NCBI RefSeq assembly: GCF_014698305.1
Contig: NZ_JACJST010000020.1
Span: 47,792 to 111,791, forward strand
Source of the DNA: Anabaena lutea FACHB-196
Lineage (GTDB): Bacteria > Cyanobacteriota > Cyanobacteriia > Cyanobacteriales > Nostocaceae
DNA: 64,000 nt
Direction: 5' to 3'
A program made the translations under genes and the position numbers. Of this stretch, positions 32,509-42,970 are shown one piece after another. Within the stretch, counting starts at the first letter, position 1, and each line of letters starts with the position of its first letter. The notes beneath the pieces are model-generated. The model was not told the origin of the DNA and did no database searches. It saw only the letters and a list, made by a program, of their open reading frames with translations.

Positions 32509-35500
32509 ATGAGCGTATTAGGTTCTGTTTCAGTTGAAGCCTCGCTGGATATGTCGGCTATTGACAAGCAATTGGATTCCTTGGGGAGCCGTAAGCTTAA
32601 GCCGATAAAATTGGGCGTGGGACTGGATGCTTCGGGCTTGCAGCAGGAACTGAAGCAGATACCAAGTAAGCTTGACCCGATCAAGGTTGACTTGTCGCCC
32701 AATGTTGAGGATTTTCAGAGGAAGTTACAGAAGCTGGGCAATTTATCTGCTGTACAAGTCGAATTAAAGGCAGATGTTGAGGGTTTACGCAATAGCATTA
32801 AGAATTTGCGGATTGACCCGATTAAAATCGATTTAGCGCCTAATGTAGAGGATTTTCAGGAGAAGCTACGGCGGGTTGCTAGGTTAAGTCCTATCAATGT
32901 TGAAATCAGGGCTGATCGGGCTGCGGTTGAGAAAGAATTTCAGGAAATTGGTAGATATGCGGCAGAGGGCTTTGCTCAGGGGTTCGATGCCGCAAAGACT
33001 GGGGAAGGTGTTGCTGAGTCCATAGCAAAAGGCGTGAAAAGTGGGCTGGAAATTCAGTCTCCGTCTAAGGTTTTCAATCGTTATGGGAAATACAGCCGTG
33101 AGGGCTTCTATGGTGGGTTTGACGGGCTTTTAGTCGGCAAACAGGTTGCCACTGACTTAATTAAGGGGCTGTCTCCGGATAAGTCCAAGACTCAAGGTGT
33201 TGTTAGGGAAATTGAAAATCAATTTAGAGGAGCAAAGCTTAGAGTAACTGCTGAGATTGAAATAGACCCTTACCAGTCTCGAAAGAAATTACAAAAGCTT
33301 GAAGGGGAGATCGCGGTTTTCAATGGTGATAAAAATGCCGCCAAAAATATCACTGATTCCATTGAACAAGGGTTTAAGAATGCAAAGCCAAAAACTAATA
33401 TTTTTGGTTCGTTGTTTAAAGCTATTGGCTCTGTTGCCTTAGCGCCTATTCAAGGCGCTTTCCAGGGCATATTCTCTGGAGTTGGCTTGCCTTTAGGAGA
33501 AAAGGTAGGGAGTAGTATCCTCAAGGGCGTGGAATCCAGTTTTGGGGATATTATTGGCAGTTTTGATTTGCTAGGTGAAAAAGTAGGAGAGAAGCTATCC
33601 GCTCAACTGCAAGATGCTCTTGTTGCAACAGGTAAATCAACAAAGGTTGTTAGTTTTTTTGAAGATTTGATTGGATTGCAGAATATAGCAGCCGAATCAG
33701 GATCAGCCAAACAGAAATCTAAACAGATTCAATCTCAAAAATCTAGGCTTGCCCAAAAAGAATTGATTGAGCAGCAAAGAAATTTACCATTTCAGTTTCC
33801 AGAGTTGCTGGCAGCACCAGCGCAGATAAAGCAAGCCAGAATATCACTTTCGGAACAGAAAGACGCTGCTGTTAAAAAATTAGGTAAAATTCAGTCTAGT
33901 CCCGCAGCCAAAGAAATGGCGCTACTTCAAAGAAAAGCGGCTAATTCTTTATCTTCATCCGAGTCCAGAGATTTATCAGCACTTCAGTTAAAATCTCAGT
34001 CAGGGTCACTAGATTCAAAGGAATCACAAAAGCTTTATCAGTTGCAGAAAAGAGCTAATTCAACTCAAATATCTAGTGACGAACTTGGTAGGTTAGGACA
34101 ATTAACACAGCTAGTCACACAGCAAATGGCCTCTGTCGCCAAGCAAATTCAATCTATAGATCGAACTTTTGCTGAATTAGACGAACAAGAAGCTCAAATT
34201 AAGTTTGTAACAGAACGACCAGTCAAGGCACTGGCAGAACTAGGAAATAAGTCTGCTCAGGAAATGCAAGCTTTAGAAAAAGAAATTCAACAATTAAAAA
34301 CTATTAAACAAGGAGTATTAACAAAACTAGGCAAGTCTGCGGATAAATCAGGGAATATTCCTGAAAAAGAGCGATCGCAAGCTGCTACAGAGCTAAAAAA
34401 AGCACAGCAGTTTATAGAACGTCGCCAAAAACGTATTCAAGAATTACAGAATGAGTTGATTGTTCCTGAAAATATTACCACTCCAGAAGGCAAGGCTGAA
34501 TATTTAAGGAATAGGCAGAATACCTTAACCAAAAGGGATATAGCATCCGTTCGTAAATCTGCCAAGTCAAAATCAGCAAATATAAATATTCTCAAATCTG
34601 ATAAAGCTCGAACCGAAAAATTACTGCAAGAAGCTAAAGCACCATTTGAACTTGTACCAGCAATTGAAAAAGAGCTTTTGCAGTTGCAATCTGACTATGA
34701 ATCGCAAATTTCAATATTTAATCAGCAGATAGAACAATCTGCACAAGAAGCTCAATCTGCTTTGCAGTTAATTGACAAAATTAAGCTTTTACGCAGAAAT
34801 AAAGGCGCAGAAATACAGGCTCGTGTTAGTTCTGGTGAAATTTCGCCCGAACAGGGAGCTACAGAAATTGAATCTCTATTCACAAAAACACAGATATTGT
34901 CAAACGAACAGACTTCTCGTGGACAATCGGCACTTGCTAGTAGGGCGGCTGCTACTCAGCAGCGAGATGATTTCATAAAGTCAACGGCTAATAGAAAGAA
35001 TGCGCTGCTCGATAAACGAGAAAAGTCTGTTGCCTACCTAGAAACTCCTGAAGCCAAAAAATCTTTGCAGGCAATTGAGATTTATGAGAAGTGGTTAATT
35101 CAATCAAATTCTCAGATAGAGCAGGAAGTTAAATCGCTGCAAAGTCTTAGGGCAAAGGAAAAACAGCTTGAACAGAAAATTAAAAATAACACTCAACCAC
35201 CGACTCCGATTAAGTCTGTTAAGCAGGAAATCAAGGATTCTGGCATCAAGCCTTTGGGTTCCAAAAACGCATATACAACTATTGCGGAATTAGTAGCCAA
35301 AGAGTCCGGCATTAACATCAAGGCAGAGCAAATACCTAAATTAGTTCAGGAGGAGCTTCCTTCTGGCTCAGGGGCTGAATATGATTTTTTAAGAAATGTT
35401 GTTAACGTTCCACCCCATATAGCTAAAGAATTACAAGGCATCCCATCAAAAGATGCTGTAGAGGCAATTATTCACGAGCTTGTTCATGGGCAACAAGGTA

Positions 35501-38500
35501 ATTTTGGTAAAGATAAATCTAGAAGTAGTAGAAATTTACTCAAAGCCAATCCACAAGAGGTGGGAAAATTAGGTGGGAGAATAGAAAGCTCTACAAGAAT
35601 AGGGATTGAGGGGATTGGGAAAACCATAGAAACAGCCAATCCAAAATTAGTTGAAAAGGTAAGAGCTATTGAGGAAGATGCTTATGTTTTTACAGAAAGA
35701 AATTTAGAAAAAATTTACCAAGCATTACTTGAAGAATTAAACAAAGTACGTCCAGATAAATTAAAAACCATACAAGGTATTTTAGGGCGCATAGATTCTA
35801 TTCAGTTACCGCAGCAGACTGGACTTAATTCTAAAATATCTTTAAATTCTTCAAAAGATGTCGCTAATTATGTAAAGCAAAATCTTAACGCCAAAGGGGT
35901 TAGGGATTTAGCCCGTAGGATGGGCATAGATACAAAAAATGCCAACAAAGAATATTTATTAAAGGAAATTTCCTCATTATCATCAACGTCTGACACTAGA
36001 AATCAGATAGTTAGCTTGATAGACCAATTGAAGCCAGATGCCTACTTATCTTCTAAAAAAGGAGGTAAACAGACTCAAGAACTACCGCAAGCTGGAACAA
36101 TTATTGAGCAGCTTAAGGCGGGACGAAAGGCTTTATCTGAGGCAATAAAAACAGCTTTTGAGTTAGAAGAGGATGAAAAAGTTAGTGCATTAGAAAAAAT
36201 ATCTAAAAAATCGGAAGAATTACAAAATCTAGCCAAAGACCTGAGTAGAGAGTTCCAACTTACAGGACAGCAAGGCAGGCAATTATCTGGAATTCGCGCT
36301 CAACTTTCACTTACTACAAATCGCTCCAAACAAGGATTATTTAATCAACAGCAACCCTCAACAGAAACAACTCCTAAAATTTCGGAAATCGAAAAAGACG
36401 CGGTTATTCCAGCAGGGTTGCGATTACAATCTTCTAAACTTCCTCACATAACTCGCCCGTTACTACCTGGGTCATTACTTAAGGCGGCTGAACTACCTGC
36501 AATAATTCCACCGCCACCACCTAAAACGACTACTGCTCAGAAAATCAAGAAATTAGAGCAAGAAATCGGCAAGGTCGATACTGCTATAGAAAAACGACTT
36601 GAGCAATTGGAAGCAGAGGTGCAGTTAGAAAAAGATGCGGCATCTATAGGGATAAAACCCAAAAATACAGGGCGAAGACTAAGCCTCAAGCGCATTAATG
36701 ACGAAGCAGAATTAAACAGAGCTAAATCTCAAGTAGTTACAGAAACTTTAATTTCACCAAGCTCGGAACGTGAACTAGAAGAAATGAAGCGTCAACGGGG
36801 GAGAAAACGCACAAACCCTGTATTAACTTCATCACCGACAACTTTGAGCGTGGATCAAGAGCTAGATATCATGCGTGGTAATGCAGGTATTACTGGCAAA
36901 AAAACAGACCCTGATTTGCGAACAACAGGGTTAAGAATTAACAATTTGTACAGGCGTGCGGTTCTCAAATTTAAAAATTCCATCAGTCAAAAAACTAAAA
37001 TAGAAGCGTTAGAAACTGTAGAGCAAGTAGTTAATGTTTTTGCGGATATTGAAAAGGGTATAGAAACAGCATCCCAAGTACAAACGGCATCTCAAAGAGT
37101 TTCTAATGGGGTCAAAAATGCCCCCAAATACTTGAGGGAGCGTGCTAGAAATGCTATTTTCACCAAGACTAGATATTTAATTGAAAACAGTGACGCAATT
37201 AACACACTTGTCGCTGACAAGACTAATAGAGAACCTACAGGAAATAGGACTAGAGCAGTTCAAGAGTTCAATAACAAGCGGGGTCAGCTTGCAGAATTAG
37301 TCGAAGTTTACGCTCAAGCACCTTCCAAATCTGGGTTTAATGCCATTCGCCAAACCTTGAGGGATATCGAGAAATCTTTACAAGAAATAGGCGTTCCTCT
37401 GCCTAAAGTCAATGCTTTACTCAAGCAGTACGAAAAAGATGTCCGGGAATTACAGGGGAAAGGCTTAGTACCTTTAGATTTTGAAATTCCAGCAGCAGAT
37501 AAGCTGCCAATGTTTGTTGATTTATTTGAAAAATTTGGTGATACAGCCGCCAAAGCGCTTGGGCCTATTTCTGCAATTGGCCCAGCAATAAAAGGGGCTG
37601 CTGCTTTTGCTGCAACTTCATTTCTACAAAATTTCTTCCAAAATCTAGCTCAGGATGCTTTCCGCGCCTATGTTGAGCTAGACAAACTCAAAACTGTTCT
37701 CAACTTTGCTTCAGGTGGGATTAGTGGCGGAAGCAGTAATTTAGCATTCATTCGCAAGCAGGTTGATGATCTTAAAATCCCTTTGAATGCATCAATTCAA
37801 GGATATACAAAACTTGAAGCTGCTGCTCGCGGTTCCTCTTTGGCAGGCAAGCCAAATCGCGAATTATTTACAGGACTTTCCCAAGCCAGCACAGTCCTAA
37901 GCTTGTCGGGTGATGAGACTCAAGGAATCACCGTTGCTTTGGGACAGGCAATTTCTAAAGGCAAATTCCTAGCTGAGGAGCAAAACCAGTTAGCAGAAAG
38001 AATTCCGGGGCTTTTTGGCATTATGGCACGAGCCGCAGGAGTAACTGAAGCAGAGTTTGCCAAACTCAGAGATTCGGGTCAAGTAATCACTGAGGATTTT
38101 TTACCCAAGTTTGCCAAACAACTTCAATCGGAATTTGGTGATGCTGCACTAGATGCTTCTGGTAATGCTCAAAGCGCTATATTTGACTTCCAGAATTCAT
38201 TACTGAGCTTGCAGCAAGGTGTGGGTGAAGGGATTGCACCTGCTGCTGTCACCGGGATTAATATTTTTACTGCTTTACTGAAAGGAGCTTCTGCATCTTC
38301 TAGGGAATTAGGTTTTTTGCTTCTTTCTGTATCTGCTGTTTTGGCTGTAAAAATGGTTGTAGCACTACAGTCTGTAGTCGCTCAACTGATAGCGACAAGA
38401 ATCGCGACAGGTACTTTGGGTGGTGGTCTAGCATCGCTTGGGCAAGCCCTAAATAATTCGTCTTCAGCAAAGCTATCTGTAGGGTTATTTGCGGCACTCG

Positions 38501-41500
38501 AAATTGTTAACTTGCTGAATCAAGCTGTAAACACTGAATTAGTGCAATCCTTCGACAATGCCGCCAAGTCTGCGGATAGAGCCAGAAAATCCATTGAAGG
38601 AGCATTCAATCCAGAGGTTAAGAAAAAAAATCCACTTCAAGCACCCGAAGCATCAAATGGATTTGCAAGATTTGTAGATAATACTGCGATCGCTGCTTTG
38701 AATTTTGGCAATGATACTTACAGGGTTAATAATCTTTTAATACCTGGGGGAAGAAAGCCTGGAAGCAGGCTGAATACTTATGGACAACTTGAAAAATCAA
38801 GTATAGAAGCTAACGCGCAAAATCAAATTGCCAGTATCTACGCTTTGATGGTTCAAAGTAAGCTGGGTTTGGCTCAACTTGAATCCGGTACTGGAGAAGC
38901 TGGAAAGCTGCCTAGCCTAACTAAGGAACTTCAAGTTGCCGAACAGGAAAGAGCAGTATTACAAGCTGAGATCAAGCGGTTATACAGTGATAAAGGTTTG
39001 GTTGTACCTGGCGACAAGCGCCAACAACTTGAGCAGAAAAATATTCAGATACAGAAACTGAATACGGATCGGGAAGCTGTTGCTAGACCCTTCACCCTCA
39101 GTATTTCCAAGTCTGAGCAACAAATTACCAGTCTAAAAAGTAAAATTGATCAATTAAAAAATGATGAAAAGCTTCTTGGTGTTTTAGGACAAGATGGCGT
39201 TGATCAACTAATACAGCAGTATCAGCAGGCGTTGAAATCAGCCCAGGATTTCAAGGCAGGAGCGGAACAAGTAATAGGTTCATTGAGGGTAGATCCAGTT
39301 CTGACATTCACTCAAGCTATTTTGAAATTAAATTTGGCATTAGCTGAAGGGCAAGAAAAATCCGAACTACGGTTTACTGGATCACGAGAAGGCATCTCTA
39401 AAAATCAGGTTTTGGAATTCTCTAGAAATAGATTTGCGTCCAGGAATGCGGCAACTAGTTCCGCACGTGCCGAGCTAGAAAAGAACAGAGATAACGCTAA
39501 CCTGCTTGAAAATGCGGTTAGAGACTCTGAAAAATCGATCAATGACCCAACATTCCAAACAACCTTAAAACGCCTTGGAGTATCCTCAGATGCCTCTGTA
39601 CCTAAGATTGAAGATTTACTTAGTCGCACTCAAGATGATGCCGACAAAGCAATTCTTGAAAAGCTAAAAGTTGCTAGGGAGCAACGAAATAAGCTTGGTG
39701 AAGCAAGAATATCCATCAATGAGTCGGAATTAAAGGTTAAGCAAAATCGCCAAGAAAACGCTCTATTCAGTGTTGATGACCGCACGTCACTGACCAAGAA
39801 CCGACTCCAAATAAATGAGAATGAATCTATAAATTTCTGGAAAAAAGGGCAGCTTGAAAAAGTTGTTGTTGAGGAAGTTGTCGCAGAAAAACTAGCCAAA
39901 ATTCAGGTAGAAAGCGGCTTAAAACAGAAGCAGGTAGTAGATGCTCAATTGCTTGTTTTGAGGGGATACTACGAGCAGGGAGACATCAGTGCCGAGGAGT
40001 TCCACAAGCGTCAGCAGGAGTTGACGGTTGAGCAATCCAATCTTGAGAAGCAAGAAACTGAGAATAGATTGGCGTTGCAACAAGCTGTTATCCAGCGTCG
40101 TATTAAAGAATTAGAATTTGCCAATAAAAAAGCTGAATCTATCTCGGCAACATATCAAGCTGATGCTACCCGTACAGCTAAAGAGAGATTGTTGGCTGGC
40201 GGACTAACACAATCAGGTCAAGATGCTTTTGCTCTCGAACAGAATAAGATTGATCAAAAGTCGGCAGCAGATAAGGTTAGTCAAGTTAAAATTAGAATTG
40301 CCCAAAATAAACAACTTTATGGTGAAGGTTTAAAAGATGCTAGGGATTTTCAACAAGAGCAGCTATCCCTAAATCAAGAATTAGCTCAAGCTAATTTGCA
40401 AGCTGTAGACCTCAAAATTCAAGCCGAAGAGAAATATCGGGAAATTGCAGAGCGTGGCGTTCAGAGAATGCTGAGGGCTGAGGATAATAGGTTCAAGTCC
40501 CTCAATTCCCGGTTAGCGGCCCTAAAATCTAGCGCCGATCTGTACAATCAGAGCATAGATACGACTGTTAAACTTGAGGAAAGCCGCTACAATCTCAAGA
40601 AAGCGCTAGGTGATGCTGGTATATCTTCTTTAGAAATTCGTAAAGATAGCGCGAATCGAGCGCTGGAACTTAGTCGCAAACTCAAGGATGATAATTTAGA
40701 TCCCGCAGTTAAAACCGAAGTTAACCGTCAATTATCCGCATCGGGTTTCGGAAATTCAGAGTTAGCAATTCTCGATCAACGTAATCGTATTGAAGATGAA
40801 ATAGCAGCTAAGAAGCTGGAATCTTTGAAAATTGAGCAGGAATACCAGCGTCAATCAGAAGTTTGGCGTTTGGAGCAACAAAGGTTAGCGGCCGAAATTG
40901 CCATCTATGATGCACAGGGATTGCAGTTGGCAGCAGCTAAATCCAAGTTGGAAGCTGAAGGGGCTGCAAGAATTGCAAAACTTAAAAAAGATGATATTGC
41001 TATTCAAGAAGCAGAAATTTCTCTGGAAATAGCAAACAGGGAAGCAGCAATTGCAGACAAGACGCTTCAGAAAAAATTAGATATTTTAGGTATACAAGAA
41101 GAGTTGGCGGAAAAAGCCAAAAAAACCCAGGAGTCCACTCAAAAAAGTGCTGTAGAGCAACAGTTAGCAGCCGATGCGGCCAGAAAACAGGCGGCGGCGC
41201 TAGAAAGAGTAGAATCATCAGTTAACAAAACTGTTGATAAAATTGACAAGGTTGATAGCGACAATAAAACCGATAAACCGGAGTCTACAACTAGCAGTAC
41301 AGTAGATGGATGGAAAAATCCGTTTGACCGACTGACCAAGGAAGAGTATAAGAAATGGCAGCAGGAGCGTCGTAAAAAGTTCAGTTTGTCCGGTCAACCC
41401 AAAATGGAGTCAGATTTTGACTACGCTTCTAGAATTGCGGAACTACGTATGACTGGAGAAATCCAAGATTTTCGCAGTACATTTAGTAAGATTGATACAA

Positions 41501-41829
41501 GTGGTTTTGATTTTGGTGGTGGTGCTGGTAAATTGCCGTTTGGTTATGAGCAGAGTAAGAACGGTAGTATATATCAATCCTATCTACAAAAAGAGAATAC
41601 CGTTCCTCAACCACTACCTACAAACAACCCTTCAATGAATCTGGATTTTGCTGGTTTAAAAACTTCTGTTGAAAGTATTGATAAAAAATTAGTATCTTTA
41701 ATCGGTAGTATATCAAATATTGCCAACAGACCAACGAATTTAAATATTTCTAGCCCTCAACCTGTAAGCGATGCAGCTAAAATTTATAGTGATTTGAGTA
41801 AAGCTGCTGTGAGGAAGGCTGGTTTGTAG
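32509..41829 (+). CDS. giant tape measure protein
   Basis: 3106 residues, among the longer phage tape measures. The N terminus holds two copies of a PIK(V/I)DL-type repeat and a tail-tape motif (IQSPSKVFNRYGKYSREGFY). Then come long charged coiled coils and, near residue 1750, the tape-measure domain (AEEQNQLAERIPGLFGIMAR), followed by hydrophobic segments (residues about 1905-1960). Residues 989-993 read HELVH, with EED at 1055-1057 downstream, like a zinc metallopeptidase embedded in the protein. The tape measure sets tail length and crosses the host envelope. No tail sheath gene is present, so a siphovirus is likely. Confidence 0.85.
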   Translation: MSVLGSVSVEASLDMSAIDKQLDSLGSRKLKPIKLGVGLDASGLQQELKQIPSKLDPIKVDLSPNVEDFQRKLQKLGNLSAVQVELKADVEGLRNSIKNLRIDPIKIDLAPNVEDFQEKLRRVARLSPINVEIRADRAAVEKEFQEIGRYAAEGFAQGFDAAKTGEGVAESIAKGVKSGLEIQSPSKVFNRYGKYSREGFYGGFDGLLVGKQVATDLIKGLSPDKSKTQGVVREIENQFRGAKLRVTAEIEIDPYQSRKKLQKLEGEIAVFNGDKNAAKNITDSIEQGFKNAKPKTNIFGSLFKAIGSVALAPIQGAFQGIFSGVGLPLGEKVGSSILKGVESSFGDIIGSFDLLGEKVGEKLSAQLQDALVATGKSTKVVSFFEDLIGLQNIAAESGSAKQKSKQIQSQKSRLAQKELIEQQRNLPFQFPELLAAPAQIKQARISLSEQKDAAVKKLGKIQSSPAAKEMALLQRKAANSLSSSESRDLSALQLKSQSGSLDSKESQKLYQLQKRANSTQISSDELGRLGQLTQLVTQQMASVAKQIQSIDRTFAELDEQEAQIKFVTERPVKALAELGNKSAQEMQALEKEIQQLKTIKQGVLTKLGKSADKSGNIPEKERSQAATELKKAQQFIERRQKRIQELQNELIVPENITTPEGKAEYLRNRQNTLTKRDIASVRKSAKSKSANINILKSDKARTEKLLQEAKAPFELVPAIEKELLQLQSDYESQISIFNQQIEQSAQEAQSALQLIDKIKLLRRNKGAEIQARVSSGEISPEQGATEIESLFTKTQILSNEQTSRGQSALASRAAATQQRDDFIKSTANRKNALLDKREKSVAYLETPEAKKSLQAIEIYEKWLIQSNSQIEQEVKSLQSLRAKEKQLEQKIKNNTQPPTPIKSVKQEIKDSGIKPLGSKNAYTTIAELVAKESGINIKAEQIPKLVQEELPSGSGAEYDFLRNVVNVPPHIAKELQGIPSKDAVEAIIHELVHGQQGNFGKDKSRSSRNLLKANPQEVGKLGGRIESSTRIGIEGIGKTIETANPKLVEKVRAIEEDAYVFTERNLEKIYQALLEELNKVRPDKLKTIQGILGRIDSIQLPQQTGLNSKISLNSSKDVANYVKQNLNAKGVRDLARRMGIDTKNANKEYLLKEISSLSSTSDTRNQIVSLIDQLKPDAYLSSKKGGKQTQELPQAGTIIEQLKAGRKALSEAIKTAFELEEDEKVSALEKISKKSEELQNLAKDLSREFQLTGQQGRQLSGIRAQLSLTTNRSKQGLFNQQQPSTETTPKISEIEKDAVIPAGLRLQSSKLPHITRPLLPGSLLKAAELPAIIPPPPPKTTTAQKIKKLEQEIGKVDTAIEKRLEQLEAEVQLEKDAASIGIKPKNTGRRLSLKRINDEAELNRAKSQVVTETLISPSSERELEEMKRQRGRKRTNPVLTSSPTTLSVDQELDIMRGNAGITGKKTDPDLRTTGLRINNLYRRAVLKFKNSISQKTKIEALETVEQVVNVFADIEKGIETASQVQTASQRVSNGVKNAPKYLRERARNAIFTKTRYLIENSDAINTLVADKTNREPTGNRTRAVQEFNNKRGQLAELVEVYAQAPSKSGFNAIRQTLRDIEKSLQEIGVPLPKVNALLKQYEKDVRELQGKGLVPLDFEIPAADKLPMFVDLFEKFGDTAAKALGPISAIGPAIKGAAAFAATSFLQNFFQNLAQDAFRAYVELDKLKTVLNFASGGISGGSSNLAFIRKQVDDLKIPLNASIQGYTKLEAAARGSSLAGKPNRELFTGLSQASTVLSLSGDETQGITVALGQAISKGKFLAEEQNQLAERIPGLFGIMARAAGVTEAEFAKLRDSGQVITEDFLPKFAKQLQSEFGDAALDASGNAQSAIFDFQNSLLSLQQGVGEGIAPAAVTGINIFTALLKGASASSRELGFLLLSVSAVLAVKMVVALQSVVAQLIATRIATGTLGGGLASLGQALNNSSSAKLSVGLFAALEIVNLLNQAVNTELVQSFDNAAKSADRARKSIEGAFNPEVKKKNPLQAPEASNGFARFVDNTAIAALNFGNDTYRVNNLLIPGGRKPGSRLNTYGQLEKSSIEANAQNQIASIYALMVQSKLGLAQLESGTGEAGKLPSLTKELQVAEQERAVLQAEIKRLYSDKGLVVPGDKRQQLEQKNIQIQKLNTDREAVARPFTLSISKSEQQITSLKSKIDQLKNDEKLLGVLGQDGVDQLIQQYQQALKSAQDFKAGAEQVIGSLRVDPVLTFTQAILKLNLALAEGQEKSELRFTGSREGISKNQVLEFSRNRFASRNAATSSARAELEKNRDNANLLENAVRDSEKSINDPTFQTTLKRLGVSSDASVPKIEDLLSRTQDDADKAILEKLKVAREQRNKLGEARISINESELKVKQNRQENALFSVDDRTSLTKNRLQINENESINFWKKGQLEKVVVEEVVAEKLAKIQVESGLKQKQVVDAQLLVLRGYYEQGDISAEEFHKRQQELTVEQSNLEKQETENRLALQQAVIQRRIKELEFANKKAESISATYQADATRTAKERLLAGGLTQSGQDAFALEQNKIDQKSAADKVSQVKIRIAQNKQLYGEGLKDARDFQQEQLSLNQELAQANLQAVDLKIQAEEKYREIAERGVQRMLRAEDNRFKSLNSRLAALKSSADLYNQSIDTTVKLEESRYNLKKALGDAGISSLEIRKDSANRALELSRKLKDDNLDPAVKTEVNRQLSASGFGNSELAILDQRNRIEDEIAAKKLESLKIEQEYQRQSEVWRLEQQRLAAEIAIYDAQGLQLAAAKSKLEAEGAARIAKLKKDDIAIQEAEISLEIANREAAIADKTLQKKLDILGIQEELAEKAKKTQESTQKSAVEQQLAADAARKQAAALERVESSVNKTVDKIDKVDSDNKTDKPESTTSSTVDGWKNPFDRLTKEEYKKWQQERRKKFSLSGQPKMESDFDYASRIAELRMTGEIQDFRSTFSKIDTSGFDFGGGAGKLPFGYEQSKNGSIYQSYLQKENTVPQPLPTNNPSMNLDFAGLKTSVESIDKKLVSLIGSISNIANRPTNLNISSPQPVSDAAKIYSDLSKAAVRKAGL

Positions 41830-42067
41830 TAAGTTACTAGCTAAGACTGTCAAGGCTTGTAGCGATTTCCTACGCGAAAAATGTAGTAAGTTACGTAATA
41901 AATGTAAATTCCACCTCAAGTAGAGTAAAGCAAGTGATTTTCCAGGCCACAACGCTTTTTTACTTAGAGATGGATTGTACAACACCACCCAACTAAAGGG
42001 AGGTTTATTTTTAATGTCTAAGCTAGTTTTAAGTATAGACGATCATTCTTTGCGCTGCCCATTATTT

Positions 42068-42619
42068 TTAGCAACCAAAGATGTATGTTGCTAGAGCTAG
42101 GTTGCTGATTTCTTCTTCAATAGAACTTGTTTCCTCTTCGGGTATGCCAGTAGCTATCAGAATGTCTCGGTAAGTAATTGGTATTGATGAATCTCCAAGA
42201 TTTTTCCATTCTGGAAGAGAGCGCAAAATGCCTAATAATTGCCCATCATCAAATTGCCCGTAATGGTTAAAAATTTCCTGAGCTAAGTATTCTTCTGCCT
42301 CTGACAAATCATCAGTAGGGCATTCTTGCTGCAAAGCCACTTCATGGTTGTCAGGTGGAGACACATACCGAAACCAAATATGATTAGAGACGGGTTGTTC
42401 CCCTTCGTTAATTAAATCAAGGGTAGAGCATAGTATTGTCCCGTGCTTTAAGAAACAATATGAGTCGTAAGTAATAGGTCTTCTCCATTTAATCAAAGCC
42501 TGCCTTTCTGCTAAGTACATCAGTTTTATTAGCTTCATGTAATTAAGTCGTCCGCCACCAAGCTTAATGAAACTAGAGGCAAGCTGAGTGGATTTTCTTT
42601 TGTCAAAAGCTGGTTTCAT
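42068..42619 (-). CDS. Panacea/SocA-like (DUF4065) protein
   Basis: 183 residues. The N terminus (ASSFIKLGGGRLNYMKLIKL, then MYLAERQALIKW) is characteristic of the DUF4065 (Panacea) family, which includes antitoxins and proteins of mobile elements. There is no toxin-like partner in the adjacent sequence. It is the last gene before the prophage right end and is transcribed toward the tape measure gene. It may be a regulatory or anti-defence cargo gene. Confidence 0.75.
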   Translation of the reverse strand: MKPAFDKRKSTQLASSFIKLGGGRLNYMKLIKLMYLAERQALIKWRRPITYDSYCFLKHGTILCSTLDLINEGEQPVSNHIWFRYVSPPDNHEVALQQECPTDDLSEAEEYLAQEIFNHYGQFDDGQLLGILRSLPEWKNLGDSSIPITYRDILIATGIPEEETSSIEEEISNLALATYIFGC

Positions 42620-42765
42620 GTATGTAGGTCTTGTGAATTCCCAAGATATTACCAGAATTTTTATGAGGATTTCTAATCAGTAGAACTAAAGCAAGATGTT
42701 CCGAACACTCGGAATAAAATTTGCGGTGCGATTGTAACTTTGTAGTTGTTATGGTATATTTGTAC

Positions 42766-42890
42766 TGCGGGTCGCACATTTCCGGCTTTGTACCCTGGAT
42801 ACCGCCCGCACCCCTGAAAGCTTCATTGATAGATGCACTTCTGATAGGTATGTCCCGGCGCGTGGGATATACCTAATTTTATGTATTTTG
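42766..42890 (+). ncRNA. possible structured RNA near the prophage right end
   Basis: TGCGGG (42766-42771) can pair with CCCGCA (42805-42810), and TCCGG with CTGGA inside it. A second, strong 11-bp hairpin (42846-42856 with 42864-42874, one G-T pair) is followed by AATTTTATGTATTTT. No reading frame covers it. Promoter-like ATGGTATATTT lies just upstream. The structure is a proposal from sequence only. Confidence 0.35.
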
Positions 42891-42970
42891 ATTAACTTTG
42901 GATTTGGGCGTGGGAGTCACCCGGTGCGATCGCTTTCAGTCATCTATTCAACCTGTTCTGACCATCACAT

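Noticed and set aside
42014..42094. 26-residue frame with GGGAGG upstream
   Set aside because: Too short and it overlaps the convergent Panacea gene; not supported beyond the ribosome binding site.
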